Shown here one piece after another: positions 1-9,335 of a stretch of 64,000 nucleotides of DNA. The position numbers and the translations under genes were made by a program. Source of the DNA: Tenacibaculum tangerinum (GTDB taxonomy: Bacteria; Bacteroidota; Bacteroidia; Flavobacteriales; Flavobacteriaceae); NCBI RefSeq assembly GCF_029853675.1, contig NZ_CP122539.1, positions 1,233,001-1,297,000 on the forward strand. The letters are read 5' to 3'. A model generated the notes under the pieces. That model saw only the letters and a list, made by a program, of their open reading frames with translations. It was not told the DNA's origin and searched no databases. The stretch's first letter is position 1, and the number at the start of each line of letters is the position of its first letter.

Positions 1-2473
1 CCCTCCTTCAACATTCGTATCATCAATTTGAAGTTCTTCTAGCGTAGGAGCTGTAACTATTTTAATGATTTCAGTACTTCCATTGAGCGTTTTTTCAAAA
101 AAAACTGAAGCTACATTGGTCAGAGTACTTAAATTCAAGCGAACATCTACCAAGTTTTCATCTTTTATAAAAGCTAAAAAATTCTTGTAATAACAATTTA
201 CTCCCTGCGTGTTGTAATTTATTGTTTGCCCTTTGACTCCTTCTTCAGTATTAAAAACAGGAGTAACAGCAATATAAGGTGTAGTAAATGTACTTTTCGG
301 AATTGCAATATTGGTTTCGCTTACTGTTGAGTTTGTATACATATAAGCATCGTCTAATAACTGTATATGGTACGCTGTTGCGTTTGGAACAGCATTCCAA
401 CTAAATTGAATAGTTTCATCACAGTTAAAATCGACATTTGGTGTAATGACATCTGAAATGATAAATTCTTCGGAAGTATAATAAGTTCCATTTACCAAAG
501 CTCTCAACCGAGCTCTTCCGTTTGCTTGCGGAGTGTTCCATAATAAAAATGGAGTTGAAATATTTGCTCCATTCTCTATTTCAATCCATTCACCATTGTT
601 TACAGAATATTCTACTTTACTTACCTGTAAATCAAAACCATTTGCCCATCTTATATAAACATCTGTTGCCGAGGGCAATCTATCGGTTGTTGTAGGATAA
701 TTCCAAGTAAAATTATCTTTAGTCTGAAAAGAATAAGCAATAGAAAATGATTGCTGAGAAGTTAGAATTGAATTTGCAGCTACTCGTAATGTATACTCAC
801 CTTGCTCTGGATTATCTAAGGTGATTAATTCTACATTGTTAAGATGATCTTCGCCTCTAAAGGCTTCTTTTTCTAAAGAATCTTGAGAAGCAGTGGCATC
901 TAAAACCCAAGGCAACCATGAATTTACATCCTTACGTAATTCTAAATCGATATCGTTAACTAAAGCTTTGCTATCGTTCACATTTGCAGGAGGGTCATTC
1001 CAAACTATGGCTATTCTCAGTTCTTTAACCATAGAAGGAATTGATATGGTATATTCTCTAGTTTCATTATTTGAAATGACATCGTTGATGTATGAGTTGT
1101 CTTCTATAATATTCATACTCTGATTAGCATTCACATTCCCATAACCGCTCGAAAAATCAATTCCTTTTACACCAACATCATCCGAACCTGCTATCAGTAC
1201 AGACTTCAATAAAGCTGCTGAAGGAACTACTCCTGTACTTTCTTTATATTTTTGCTGTAACAAGCTTGCAACACCAGAAACGATTGCTGCTGCATCTGAT
1301 GTTCCTTGTGGTGCATGAGCTACTAATTCGGGTTTTACACGTCCGTCATAAGTAGGTCCTTTTGAACTTCTTGAAGTTATTTCTAATTCTCTGTTTATTC
1401 CGCCAACCACCAAAACATTTTTAGCCATTTTAAAATTCCCTGTTAGGTTAGCATACCCATTTACCCCTTGATAGTTCCCTTCTCCAGGAGTTAACTCCCC
1501 CAAATTTCCAGAAGAAAATACATGAAGTAATTCTGGAACATCTACCGTACTTTGATCATAGGCATTTGCTTCAACTCCATAAAAACTTTCGATTACTGTT
1601 CCATAAGAATGATTCTGAATAAAGATACCATTACTTGTATAATAAGCGTCTTCATCTGGCAATAATGTGCTAAAATCTGACGATGATAAGTGACTTTGAT
1701 AGGCAACTCCTTTTGAATTATATGCGCTGTTACCTGCACCCGCTATGGTAGAAGCCATTAAGGTTGCATGACTTGAAGTTTCTTCTGCTTCGTTTCCTTG
1801 TAACTGTATCCTGTTTCTCAAATCGATATCTTCTACATCAAACAATAATTCTTTAACTGAAACCATTGTTTCTTGTCCATTAATTGTAGTATAATCGTTG
1901 TGAATTTTATTTACATTATTTACACTTAAATCTATTCTTTCAATAGGTACGCTTTCGGTTTTTGGTTTTTCCTGCGTATCAATGTATAAGGTTTCATATA
2001 GCGAAGCTATTTGGCGGATGCTAGTAGACCCAACCTTTAGAGTTAATACATCTTTATATGTATGCACTACCTCTACTTCTATTCTATTTTCTTTTAGTGC
2101 CTTAAAAAAAGACATTTCGTCAATCACTTTGACAACAATTTTATGCCTTTTCTCTTTTTGCTGAGTTAACAATTGGCTTTTTGAAGATAATTTCCAATTA
2201 TTATTGATATCGTATATTTCTCCTTTAAAAAAGAAGTCATTTACATTTTTCTTTTTCTTGATAATACTAAACTGATTGTCTAATTTACATACAATATCTA
2301 CTTGCTTTTTATGTAAAATCAAATCTTTAGTACTAACTAAATAATATTTTTTTGACCCATTTTTTTTCATTTTTTTGTGGTGCTACTTTTTTTATATACT
2401 CAGGAAAATCAACTTGCGAGTACGAATAAGCAGATAAGAAATAACTACAAAAAAGAAGGAGAAAAAGCCTCAT
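1..2473 (-). CDS. S8 (subtilisin-family) serine peptidase, secreted; 3' end outside window; internal frameshift
   Basis: Translation of the minus strand from about 2370 to base 1 is open and gives a subtilisin-fold protease. Visible are an Asp region (FDVEDIDLR), the catalytic His (SSHATLMAS), the oxyanion Asn (VFSSGN) and the catalytic Ser (GTSDAAAIVSG), followed by a P-domain-like segment (VWNDPPA) and fibronectin-III-like segments. The signal peptide (MRLFLLLFCSYFLSAYSYSQ) starts at 2473 but lies in another frame and ends at a stop at 2333. The body frame has its own first ATG at 2370, which lacks a signal. Removing one A from the A7 run at 2347-2353 joins the two into one reading frame (WVKK then YYLVSTKD). 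The C-terminus, possibly with a T9SS sorting domain, lies left of the window. The protein is presumably exported and proteolytic if the frameshift is a sequencing error or is bypassed. Confidence 0.85.
2347..2353 (-). other. A7 homopolymer at the S8 peptidase frameshift
   Basis: On the coding (minus) strand seven A residues follow GGGTC. The signal-peptide frame reads GTC AAA AAA ATA, whereas the protease frame needs TCA AAA AAA TAT, so one A too many separates them. A7 and A8 runs lie just upstream as well, so the exact slip point is not fixed. Confidence 0.6.
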
Positions 2474-2508
2474 ATAAACTATAATATTTCCACAAATAAA
2501 AGTCTTTT

Positions 2509-2540
2509 TTTGCATATTACATAATAAAAAGATACTTTTG
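2509..2540 (+). promoter_or_regulatory. Bacteroidetes-type promoter for the HEIGH metallopeptidase gene
   Basis: TTTG at 2509-2512, a 20-base spacer, then TACTTTTG at 2533-2540 match the Bacteroidetes sigma-ABfr consensus (-33 TTTG, -7 TAnnTTTG). The start codon follows 31 bases downstream. Confidence 0.75.
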
Positions 2541-2571
2541 CAGCGAATAAACAACTAAAAACCTTTCAAAA

Positions 2572-3411
2572 ATGAAAAAAACAAATTTAAACTTGTTAGC
2601 TATCTTATCTTTAGCGGTAGTATTTTTTACCGCATGTAACTCTTCAGAGGAAAGCGTACCTAACAACGAAACCAATCAAGTTCCATCAGAAATTGCTTCA
2701 AAGTTAGAAGCTGCTTATTTTGATTCTTCTTCTGCCAAAATCACAACTTTTATGGGTGAGCAAGGTGTTGCTGTTGAAGATATGTTCTTTACTTTTGAGC
2801 AAATTGATGAATTGAATGAAGGTTCAAACATTCCTAATACTGAACATTACAGAACTACAAACCTAGTTAAAGGTTTACCTAGAGTTATTACTGTTAGTGT
2901 TTCTCCTGATTTAGGTAATTTAGGCTCTCAAGCTATAGATGTATCTATTAATATGTTAAATAATTTGGGTTCTCAATTAACTTACCAAAGAGTTCCTTTT
3001 GGAGGAAAAGGTAAAAAGAAAGCCGATATCGAGGTAACTGAATTTTACGAGTTAGAAAGTGGTGGATTTATTACCTTGGGTAGAGCTGCTGGTTTTCCAA
3101 CTAGAAAAGGAGACCCTGCTAAAGGTTTTGGTATTAACAGCAGATGGTTCGAATTATCTATCGCTCCAACTGTAAATGAACTTGCAGGTACTATGTCTCA
3201 TGAAATTGGACACTGTATTGGTTTTAGACACACAGACTACAGAACACGTGAGAGTTGTGGACAAAACATTAATGAAGGTAGTGCAGGTGTAGGAGCTATC
3301 TACATCGACGGAACTCCAACAGGTTCTGACCCTACTTCTATTATGCAGTCTTGCGGACCTGCTGATACTTTTAATAACAACGATAAATTTGCCATGTTAG
3401 CTATTTACTAG
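2572..3411 (+). CDS. HEIGH-type zinc metallopeptidase lipoprotein (peptidase M57-like)
   Basis: This 279-residue protein begins with a lipoprotein signal ending FFTAC (Cys22), so it should be anchored in the periplasm or outer membrane. Residues 210-220 read HEIGHCIGFRH, a full metzincin-type zinc motif (HExxHxxGxxH), and SIMQSC near the C-terminus is a likely Met-turn. The HEIGH signature and the size fit the Pfam family of dual-action HEIGH metallopeptidases (M57). Substrate is unknown. It has its own promoter and is followed by a shared terminator against the convergent aroC gene. It is divergent from the S8 peptidase, so two exported peptidases share one intergenic region. Confidence 0.88.
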   Translation: MKKTNLNLLAILSLAVVFFTACNSSEESVPNNETNQVPSEIASKLEAAYFDSSSAKITTFMGEQGVAVEDMFFTFEQIDELNEGSNIPNTEHYRTTNLVKGLPRVITVSVSPDLGNLGSQAIDVSINMLNNLGSQLTYQRVPFGGKGKKKADIEVTEFYELESGGFITLGRAAGFPTRKGDPAKGFGINSRWFELSIAPTVNELAGTMSHEIGHCIGFRHTDYRTRESCGQNINEGSAGVGAIYIDGTPTGSDPTSIMQSCGPADTFNNNDKFAMLAIY

Positions 3412-3433
3412 TTTGCAATAGCATAAAAATATT

Positions 3434-3466
3434 AAAGCCAGATGAAATTCATCTGGCTTTTTTTTT
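3434..3466. terminator. Bidirectional terminator between the M57-like gene and aroC
   Basis: The stem GCCAGATGAA (3437-3446) pairs with TTCATCTGGC (3448-3457) and is flanked by A-rich and T9 sequence, so it can terminate both converging genes. Confidence 0.85.
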
Positions 3467-3467
3467 A

Positions 3468-4526
3468 CTATTTTCTCATTTTGTTCATTAACCAAAAATC
3501 TGCTAAAACCATTGCTGTCATTGCTTCTACAATAGGTACTGCTCTCGGAACCACACAAGGATCATGACGTCCTTTACCATGAATTTCTGTAGCTTCTCCT
3601 TTTGAATTAGTGGTTGTTTGGTTTTGCATAATGGTGGCTACTGGTTTAAATGCCACTCGAAAGTAAATGTCCATCCCGTTAGAAATCCCTCCTTGAATTC
3701 CACCAGACAAGTTCGATTGTGTGGTGCCGTCTGGATTAAATAAATCGTTATGTTCAGAACCTTTCATTTTTGCTCCGCAAAAACCACTACCAAACTCAAA
3801 ACCCTTTACGGCATTTATCGACAACATTGCTTGTCCTAATGCTGCGTGTAATTTTTGAAATATGGGTTCTCCTAAACCAACTGGAACATTTTGTACCACA
3901 CAAGTTATGGTACCTCCAATGGTATCTCCTGCTTTACGTATTTCTTGAATTTTATCAATCATTTCTTTTGCAGATGCTTCATCTGGGCATCGTACAATAG
4001 TACTTTCTGTTTTAGAAAAATCTAATTCTTGATAGGGTTTAGACATAAAAACATCTCCAACCGAAGAGGTAAATGCATTAATCTTAATATGATTAATTAA
4101 CTGTTTTGCCAACGCTCCTGCAACCACCCAATTTGCCGTTTCTCTTGCCGATGTACGGCCTCCTCCTCTATGATCTCTTATTCCGTATTTTTTATCGTAG
4201 GTATAATCGGCATGTGAAGGACGATACACATCTGTATTATGGTTGTAATCTTTACTTTTTTGATTGGTGTTTTTTATTATAAAGCCTATAGACGCTCCTG
4301 TAGTAAACCCTTCGAAAATTCCAGATAAAAATTCGACAGTATCTGGTTCTTTACGTTGCGTTACTATTTTTGATTGCCCTGGTTTACGACGATTTAATTC
4401 TTGCTGAACAGCATCAAAGTCGACTTTTATTCCTGCAGGAAATCCGTCAATGACACCTCCAATGGCAATCCCATGAGATTCTCCGAACGTAGTTAGCTTT
4501 AAAATGTTTCCAAATGAATTAAACAT
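3468..4526 (-). CDS. aroC: Chorismate synthase
   Basis: The 352-residue product catalyses the last shikimate-pathway step: EPSP to chorismate, using reduced FMN. Family signatures are visible: the N-terminal TFGESHG motif, the RPSHADYTY segment, [11 protein letters not shown], and the C-terminal [20 protein letters not shown]. Length is normal for the family. It is a single gene, converging on the M57-like gene, with the start codon close to the N-terminal motif ([19 protein letters not shown]). Confidence 0.97.
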   Translation of the reverse strand: MFNSFGNILKLTTFGESHGIAIGGVIDGFPAGIKVDFDAVQQELNRRKPGQSKIVTQRKEPDTVEFLSGIFEGFTTGASIGFIIKNTNQKSKDYNHNTDVYRPSHADYTYDKKYGIRDHRGGGRTSARETANWVVAGALAKQLINHIKINAFTSSVGDVFMSKPYQELDFSKTESTIVRCPDEASAKEMIDKIQEIRKAGDTIGGTITCVVQNVPVGLGEPIFQKLHAALGQAMLSINAVKGFEFGSGFCGAKMKGSEHNDLFNPDGTTQSNLSGGIQGGISNGMDIYFRVAFKPVATIMQNQTTTNSKGEATEIHGKGRHDPCVVPRAVPIVEAMTAMVLADFWLMNKMRK

Positions 4527-4807
4527 ACTTCACGATTTTAAGACGAAGGTAGAATTTATTTGTTAAAAAACTATATTTTTTGCTCTTATAATTACGATGG
4601 TAAGTAATCGAAATAACTTCTTTGGTATTTATTTTTTCTTTACCTCTATTCTTTATCACTAGCCAAACTTATTGATAGCAAAAGTGTTATGTTTTAGATT
4701 GTTTTTAAAGCTTAATTTTTATAAAAAAAGTATCTAAAAACTTTTTTAGAATTGAAAAAAGGTTCTATATTTGCACCCGCAATCAGGTAATTCTGATAAG
4801 GCACTCA
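4527..4807. other. Intergenic region upstream of aroC and tRNA-Ser
   Basis: AT-rich stretch of 281 bases with no credible ORF. It should contain the aroC promoter on the minus strand and the tRNA promoter on the plus strand. Nothing else is recognised. Confidence 0.6.
4741..4773 (+). promoter_or_regulatory. Promoter for tRNA-Ser
   Basis: TATATTTG at 4766-4773 matches the Bacteroidetes -7 element TAnnTTTG. The T-rich CTTTTTT about 20 bases upstream is a weak -33 match. It lies 35 bases before the mature tRNA. Confidence 0.55.
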
Positions 4808-4892
4808 GGAGAAATGGCAGAGTGGTCGAATGCGGCGGTCTTGAAAACCGTTGTCTGTAACAGGACCGGGGGTTCGAATCCCTCTTTCTCCG
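4808..4892 (+). tRNA. tRNA-Ser (anticodon UGA)
   Basis: The acceptor arm GGAGAAA (4808-4814) pairs with TTTCTCC (4885-4891), followed by discriminator G, as expected for serine. The anticodon loop CTTGAAA carries TGA. A long variable arm (TGTCTGTAACAGGA region) and the T-loop GGTTCGAATCC mark it as a class II tRNA. The CCA is not encoded. Confidence 0.97.
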
Positions 4893-4897
4893 CAATA

Positions 4898-4923
4898 CCG
4901 AAGCGAAAGCTTCGGTTTTTTTT
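4898..4923 (+). terminator. Terminator of tRNA-Ser
   Basis: CCGAAGC - GAAA - GCTTCGG hairpin (4898-4915) followed by eight T residues. Confidence 0.88.
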
Positions 4924-4931
4924 AGGGGATT

Positions 4932-4963
4932 AAAAAAGCTTACAGAAACTGTAAGCTTTTTTT
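4932..4963. terminator. Terminator of the PPIase-PAP2 operon, bidirectional in form
   Basis: AAAGCTTACAG (4935-4945) pairs with CTGTAAGCTTT (4949-4959) around an AAA loop. A and T runs on either side give U-tracts in both directions. It lies just past the stop of the minus-strand PAP2 gene. Confidence 0.82.
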
Positions 4964-4989
4964 ATTTAGACTATTTTTTTACTTCCACC

Positions 4990-5559
4990 TTATTTCTGAA
5001 GCTTCAATTTCTTTTCTAAAGCCCGATAAGCTACGTAGAACAACATTCCCATAATGATTCCTGCAATATATCCAACTGTAACATCTATTGGAAAATGCAC
5101 TCCTAAATAAATTCTACTATACCCAAAAATTAACGGAAAGAAAATCATTAGATAAATCATTTTATAGTGCCTTCTTAACAGCAAAATCATAAAAGTAGTT
5201 ATCGTTGTTGACAATGATGCATGTCCTGACCAAAAGCTTTTTCCTTTGGGTCTGTATTCAAAAAAACGCAATTGTTCTCTGATTCCTTCTATATTGCATG
5301 GTCTGATTCTTCCTGTTGTATTTTTAATAAAGTTTGTGAATTGATCTGTAAACGTAACTATAATCACTATGAATAATAAGGTAAAAAGTCCTTTTTTCCA
5401 ACCAAACTGCTTAAACACTAAAAATAGTACAAGAACAAATAAAGGGGTCCATGTGAATTGATTGGTTACTGTTAACCAAAAACCATCCCATTGTTCGATA
5501 CCTAAATTGTTAAGGTAAATTAAAAGTTCTTTATCTTTTTGTATAATATCTTCTATCAA
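4990..5559 (-). CDS. PAP2-family membrane phosphatase
   Basis: The 189-residue integral membrane protein carries the three phosphatase motifs of the PAP2 family: K79-x6-R86P87 (KNTTGRIRP), SGH at 111-113, and S148R149-x5-H155 with Asp159. Five or so hydrophobic segments surround them. Members dephosphorylate phosphatidic acid, phosphatidylglycerophosphate, or undecaprenyl pyrophosphate. The exact lipid cannot be told from sequence. It starts two bases after the stop of the cyclophilin-FKBP gene, so the two are co-transcribed and probably translationally coupled. Confidence 0.9.
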   Translation of the reverse strand: MIEDIIQKDKELLIYLNNLGIEQWDGFWLTVTNQFTWTPLFVLVLFLVFKQFGWKKGLFTLLFIVIIVTFTDQFTNFIKNTTGRIRPCNIEGIREQLRFFEYRPKGKSFWSGHASLSTTITTFMILLLRRHYKMIYLMIFFPLIFGYSRIYLGVHFPIDVTVGYIAGIIMGMLFYVAYRALEKKLKLQK

Positions 5560-5561
5560 AA

Positions 5562-6611
5562 CTACTTTCCTACTTTTAAAACTTCTATTTCAAAAATTAA
5601 ATCTGATTTTGGAGGAATAGGTCCTAACCTATTATCTCCATATCCTAAATAAGAAGGTATAAACAATCGCACTTTATCTCCTTCTTTCATGGTTTTTACT
5701 CCTTCTTTAAAACCTGCTATTAATGGAAAATTTTCATCATCAATAGTAAATACAAAGGGTTCTCCTTTATCTAAACTAGAGTCTATTTTTCTTCCATCTG
5801 ATAAATATAATGTATAATGTGCAGTGGTTGGTAATGCAGGATTTACTTTTTTTCCTTCTCCTTTTTTCAAGGAAAGAATCTTTAATCCTGAGTTCGTTGT
5901 TATTGCTTCATTTATCCCTTGTTCTTCTTGGTATTTTTCCTTTAACTCTTCAAGTTTTTTCTTTCGTTCTGCCTCTTTCTTTTCTACAGTCGCTAACTCT
6001 GCTTCGAAAATCTTAGGTGCATCAAAATTTTTCGCTTCTTTACCTACTCTTAAAATGGCTACCTTCTTTATATAATCATTTTTTTCAATAGCATCTACTA
6101 CTTGTTGCCCTTGTAATACGCGTCCAAAAACAGAGTGTCCACCATCTAACCAAGGGGTTGCTTTATGGGTAATGAAAAATTGACTCGAATTAGAAACAGG
6201 TCTCGAATAGTTTGCCATAGACACGACTCCTGGTCCGTCGTGTTTGTACAAAAACTCTCCGTCATCACCTATCGGAAACTCATCGGCAAAAGTATATCCA
6301 GCATCTCCACCTCCAGTTCCTGTTTTATCTCCTCCTTGTATCATAAAGTCTTTGATTACTCTGTGAAATTTTGTTCCGTCATAAAATGGCTTTCCTTTTA
6401 AAGAGTCTATCATCTTAGGATTGTTTCCTTCTGATAAAGAGACAAAGTTTGCGACTGTCATAGGAACTTTCTCGTAAAAAAACTTCACTAAGATATCACC
6501 TCTGTTGGTTTGAATATCTGCATACAACCCATTTTCTAAATTAGGGTATTTAGCAGACTTGCATGCGGTACATACAATTGCTGTTACGATTAAATACTTA
6601 AGAAACTTCAT
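5562..6611 (-). CDS. Cyclophilin-FKBP fusion peptidyl-prolyl isomerase, probable lipoprotein
   Basis: The 349-residue protein joins two unrelated isomerase folds. Residues about 29-190 are cyclophilin-type (FHRVIKDFMIQGGD, SNSSQFFITH, WLDGGHSVFGRV). A charged coiled-coil linker (about 200-235) leads to an FKBP domain (about 245-348; YLGYGDNRLGPIPPKSDLIF). The N-terminus ends CTAC, a plausible but not classical lipobox, so envelope location is likely. It probably assists folding of exported proteins. It is the first gene of a pair with the PAP2 phosphatase and lies behind the terminator of the gldI operon. Confidence 0.92.
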   Translation of the reverse strand: MKFLKYLIVTAIVCTACKSAKYPNLENGLYADIQTNRGDILVKFFYEKVPMTVANFVSLSEGNNPKMIDSLKGKPFYDGTKFHRVIKDFMIQGGDKTGTGGGDAGYTFADEFPIGDDGEFLYKHDGPGVVSMANYSRPVSNSSQFFITHKATPWLDGGHSVFGRVLQGQQVVDAIEKNDYIKKVAILRVGKEAKNFDAPKIFEAELATVEKKEAERKKKLEELKEKYQEEQGINEAITTNSGLKILSLKKGEGKKVNPALPTTAHYTLYLSDGRKIDSSLDKGEPFVFTIDDENFPLIAGFKEGVKTMKEGDKVRLFIPSYLGYGDNRLGPIPPKSDLIFEIEVLKVGK

Positions 6612-6628
6612 TTTTTATAGGATTTAAA

Positions 6629-6664
6629 TAAAAAAACATCAACGTTCTTAAGTTGATGTTTTTT
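6629..6664. terminator. Terminator of the nrnA-gldI-FKBP operon
   Basis: AACATCAAC (6635-6643) pairs with GTTGATGTT (6652-6660) around an 8-base loop. The A-run on the left gives a U-tract on the minus strand. Confidence 0.82.
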
Positions 6665-6684
6665 GTATACTTGCTTATTTTTAA

Positions 6685-7455
6685 TTAGTGGCCGTGTCCA
6701 TCTCCCTTCGAGTGTCCTTGTCCTAACGGCTCGATAATATCTAACAGTTCTACTTCAAAAACCAACGTTGAGAAAGGCTTGATATGTTGTCCTCTCTGTT
6801 GAGCACCGTAAGCTAACTCTTGTGGTATAAAGAATTTATATTTCGCACCAGGCTTCATTAATTGCAAACCTTCTGTCCATCCTTTAATTACTTGACCTAC
6901 ACCAAACTCTGCTGGCTCACCTCTATCTACTGAGCTATCAAACACAGTTCCGTCAGTTAACGTACCGTGGTAGTGCACCTTAACCCTAGAAGTCGCTTTT
7001 GGAGTCTCTCCTTCACCTTCTTTTAATACAAGGTATTGCAAACCGCTTTCGGTAGTTTTCACACCATCTTTAGTCTTATTTTCTGCTAAAAACTCTTCTC
7101 CTGCTTTTTTGTTATCTCCAAATTCTGCTTCTGCTTTTTTAGCTTGCTCTTCTTGCATTTGTTTCATTTTTTCTTCTTGTTTCTTTTGAAAAAATGTTCT
7201 TAATATCGTATTTACATCTTTCGCCTCTATAAGCAAGTTTGTAGAGTCCATTCCGTTTTTAAAGCCTTGAACAAATAAATCTTGATCCATTTCATCAAAA
7301 TTCGCTTTAATTTTTGTGGCCATATCCAACCCTATTGCATAGCTTACAGAATCTACTTCTGATGCTAATGAGCTCTTTTCTTTAAACTGACCGTTAGTGC
7401 ATGAAACAATTGATAAACCTACAACTGTGGCTGCTAAAATGTTCGTTAATTTCAT
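6685..7455 (-). CDS. FKBP-type peptidyl-prolyl isomerase with N-terminal dimerisation domain, lipoprotein
   Basis: The 256-residue protein has a lipoprotein signal ending SIVSC. Residues about 28-120 form the helical FKBP_N segment (SYAIGLDMATKIK), which dimerises FkpA/Mip-type isomerases. Residues about 140-242 form the FKBP domain (VHYHGTLTDGTVFDSS, GWTEGLQLMKPGAKYKFFIP). The tail is unusually His/Gly-rich (GHSKGDGHGH) and could bind metal. Its ATG overlaps the gldI stop by one base (TAATG), showing tight coupling. It presumably folds envelope or T9SS proteins together with GldI. Confidence 0.93.
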   Translation of the reverse strand: MKLTNILAATVVGLSIVSCTNGQFKEKSSLASEVDSVSYAIGLDMATKIKANFDEMDQDLFVQGFKNGMDSTNLLIEAKDVNTILRTFFQKKQEEKMKQMQEEQAKKAEAEFGDNKKAGEEFLAENKTKDGVKTTESGLQYLVLKEGEGETPKATSRVKVHYHGTLTDGTVFDSSVDRGEPAEFGVGQVIKGWTEGLQLMKPGAKYKFFIPQELAYGAQQRGQHIKPFSTLVFEVELLDIIEPLGQGHSKGDGHGH

Positions 7456-7991
7456 TATTGTTTTTCTGATTTAATATCTATTAATGTTACTGTACTTTGT
7501 ATGGGCTGATTTACAGCTATTTTATTTCCATCTCCTGTAACTCCAAAAGCTCTGTAAGATGGAATTACAAATGTAATAGTTTCTCCTTTTTTCATCAACT
7601 TTATTCCATCTTGTAATGCAGGAATAAAATCTTCTTTATCTACTTTATAACTTCGTTGTTTTGTTGTGTACAAAGTTTCTCCGTTCATAGCTACTACGTC
7701 ATACGACACCAACACCACATCTTCAAACTGCGGAGTAACTGAACTTACACTGTCTTTTTTTACATAGGTATACCAAAAACCGTTTGGTGAAATATTGTAT
7801 TGTTTAAGAGTATCTTTAGCGATCCATTGTTCCAAACGCTCTTTTTCTAAAGCATTTAGCTTCTTGTTTTCTTTAATTACTTCTTTGTAAAAATTTGTGG
7901 TACCCTGTTGCTTTGGTCTTCTTGCTTCGGGTTCTTTACAAGATATAGCCGCTAAAACTACAAAAATAAAAACTACTATCTTACGCTTCAT
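7455..7991 (-). CDS. gldI: Gliding-motility-associated FKBP-type lipoprotein GldI
   Basis: The 178-residue lipoprotein has a signal ending AISC, a charged N-terminal region (CKEPEARRP, KKLNALEKERLEQWI), and one FKBP fold from about residue 80 (VVLVSYDV, FIPALQDGIKLMKKGETITFVIPS). This layout matches GldI, which is needed for gliding in Flavobacterium johnsoniae. The neighbourhood (a DHH phosphoesterase upstream with an 11-base overlap and an FKBP lipoprotein downstream with a one-base overlap) supports the call. GldI probably helps fold gliding/T9SS proteins. This fits the giant type B cargo proteins further along the window. Confidence 0.88.
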   Translation of the reverse strand: MKRKIVVFIFVVLAAISCKEPEARRPKQQGTTNFYKEVIKENKKLNALEKERLEQWIAKDTLKQYNISPNGFWYTYVKKDSVSSVTPQFEDVVLVSYDVVAMNGETLYTTKQRSYKVDKEDFIPALQDGIKLMKKGETITFVIPSYRAFGVTGDGNKIAVNQPIQSTVTLIDIKSEKQ

Positions 7992-9009
7992 ACGAACTTT
8001 CTAACTGTTGTTTATAGGTAGGTAATAAAGATTTGAATTTTGCTATTGTATTTTCCATAGTGTCATCGCTTTTTCCGCCCGCGGCATTATCATGCCCTCC
8101 TCCATTGAAATACTTACGTGCAAACTGGTTTACAGAGAATGTTCCTTTAGAACGGAAAGATATCTTCACAATACTTTGTTCTTCGTCTTCAATAAAAATA
8201 GCGGCAAAAACAATTCCTTTTAAAGATAATGCATAATTCACCACCCCCTCTGTATCTCCTTTTTCGTAGTGAAAACGCCTTTTTTCTTCTTCAGACAGCG
8301 TGATAAAAGCTGTTTTATATGTTGGCAACACTTTCATATTACTCAACGCTTGCCCTAATAGCAACAACCTATTATACGAATTGGCGTCGTGTACATTACT
8401 GTGTATTCTATCATTCTCTGCACCTTTATCTATTAAATCGGCAATAATTCTGTGTGTGGTACTAGTGGTAGATCTGAAACGGAACGAACCCGTGTCTGTC
8501 ATAATACCTGTATACAAACAAGTAGCTATGTTTTTATCAATCAACGCAACATCGCCCATCATTTCAATAAAATTATACACCATTTGACAAGTTGAAGACA
8601 TAGAGGTATCAGAATACATGTACATAAAATCATCGGGTTGTTGGTGATGATCTATCAACGCAAAATCATTTTCGTATTCTTCTAAGGTTCTTTGCATGTC
8701 AGTTCCTACCCTATGCAATGCATTAAAATCTAATAAAAAAACAATATCTGACTTCACTAAAGCTTTTACAGACTGATTATTTTGGCGGTCAAAACGCTTT
8801 ACTGTTTCAGATCCTGGAATCCAATGTAAAAAATCTGGATACTCATTAGGTACTAATACCTGAGTGGTGTGCCCTTTTTTATCTAGGTAATGTTTCAAAC
8901 CCAAAGTTGAACCTATAGCGTCTCCATCAGGGTTTCTATGCCCAATGATTACAATGTTTCTAGGTTCTAATAAAAATTCTTGTAGCTCTGTAAAGTGTTT
9001 TAAAATCAT
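7981..9009 (-). CDS. DHH-family phosphoesterase, NrnA-like (nano-RNase / pAp phosphatase)
   Basis: The 342-residue protein carries the metal-binding motifs of the DHH superfamily: GHRNPDGDAIGS near the N-terminus, an Asp in FLLDFNALHR, LIDHHQQPD, and the C-terminal DHHA1 motif GGGHDNAAGG. Proteins of this layout degrade short oligoribonucleotides and 3'-phosphoadenosine 5'-phosphate in the cytoplasm. The activity is inferred from family. It is the first gene of the operon with gldI and overlaps it by 11 bases. Confidence 0.92.
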   Translation of the reverse strand: MILKHFTELQEFLLEPRNIVIIGHRNPDGDAIGSTLGLKHYLDKKGHTTQVLVPNEYPDFLHWIPGSETVKRFDRQNNQSVKALVKSDIVFLLDFNALHRVGTDMQRTLEEYENDFALIDHHQQPDDFMYMYSDTSMSSTCQMVYNFIEMMGDVALIDKNIATCLYTGIMTDTGSFRFRSTTSTTHRIIADLIDKGAENDRIHSNVHDANSYNRLLLLGQALSNMKVLPTYKTAFITLSEEEKRRFHYEKGDTEGVVNYALSLKGIVFAAIFIEDEEQSIVKISFRSKGTFSVNQFARKYFNGGGHDNAAGGKSDDTMENTIAKFKSLLPTYKQQLESSYEA

Positions 9010-9094
9010 AAAGGGCGAATATACAAATTAATGAGATATTAACACTGCTATGAATTTCTTTTTGTTCTTTCTAATAAACTACTTCGATGCATGT

Positions 9095-9114
9095 ATACTG
9101 GAGATTCAAAAAAA
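9095..9114 (+). repeat. 20-bp direct repeat flanking ndk, copy 1
   Basis: ATACTGGAGATTCAAAAAAA here differs by one base from the copy at 9837-9856 on the other side of ndk. Both are preceded by a TTCGAT-like sequence. Confidence 0.6.
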
Positions 9115-9234
9115 TATTTAATAATTTCGAGGCAAGCCTTTGGTAATTAATTCCTTGGCTATCGAACCTTTATTAAAGATTACAGGAAACAAACAACACT
9201 ACCTTACAAGAAATCAATGAAGTATATCCTTAAC

Positions 9235-9264
9235 TTGTGGTTCACATTAAAAAGTGTATTTTTG
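9235..9264 (+). promoter_or_regulatory. Promoter for ndk
   Basis: TTG at 9235-9237 and TATTTTTG at 9257-9264 with a 19-base spacer match the Bacteroidetes consensus. Confidence 0.7.
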
Positions 9265-9335
9265 CGGCGATTTTATAGATAACTATAGACAATATTTAAG
9301 AAATTTATCATTTACTGATATTATTACATGTACTA

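Larger units (their letters stand above)
9010..9335. other. Intergenic region between the nrnA-like gene and ndk
   Basis: No gene is seen in these 326 bases. They contain the ndk promoter and one copy of a 20-base sequence that recurs beyond ndk (9095-9114 and 9837-9856). Confidence 0.6.

Noticed and set aside
2347-2353. Programmed -1 frameshift in the S8 peptidase gene
   Set aside because: A -1 shift there leads to a stop at once; the needed change is +1 (or one A fewer), so the classical mechanism does not apply.
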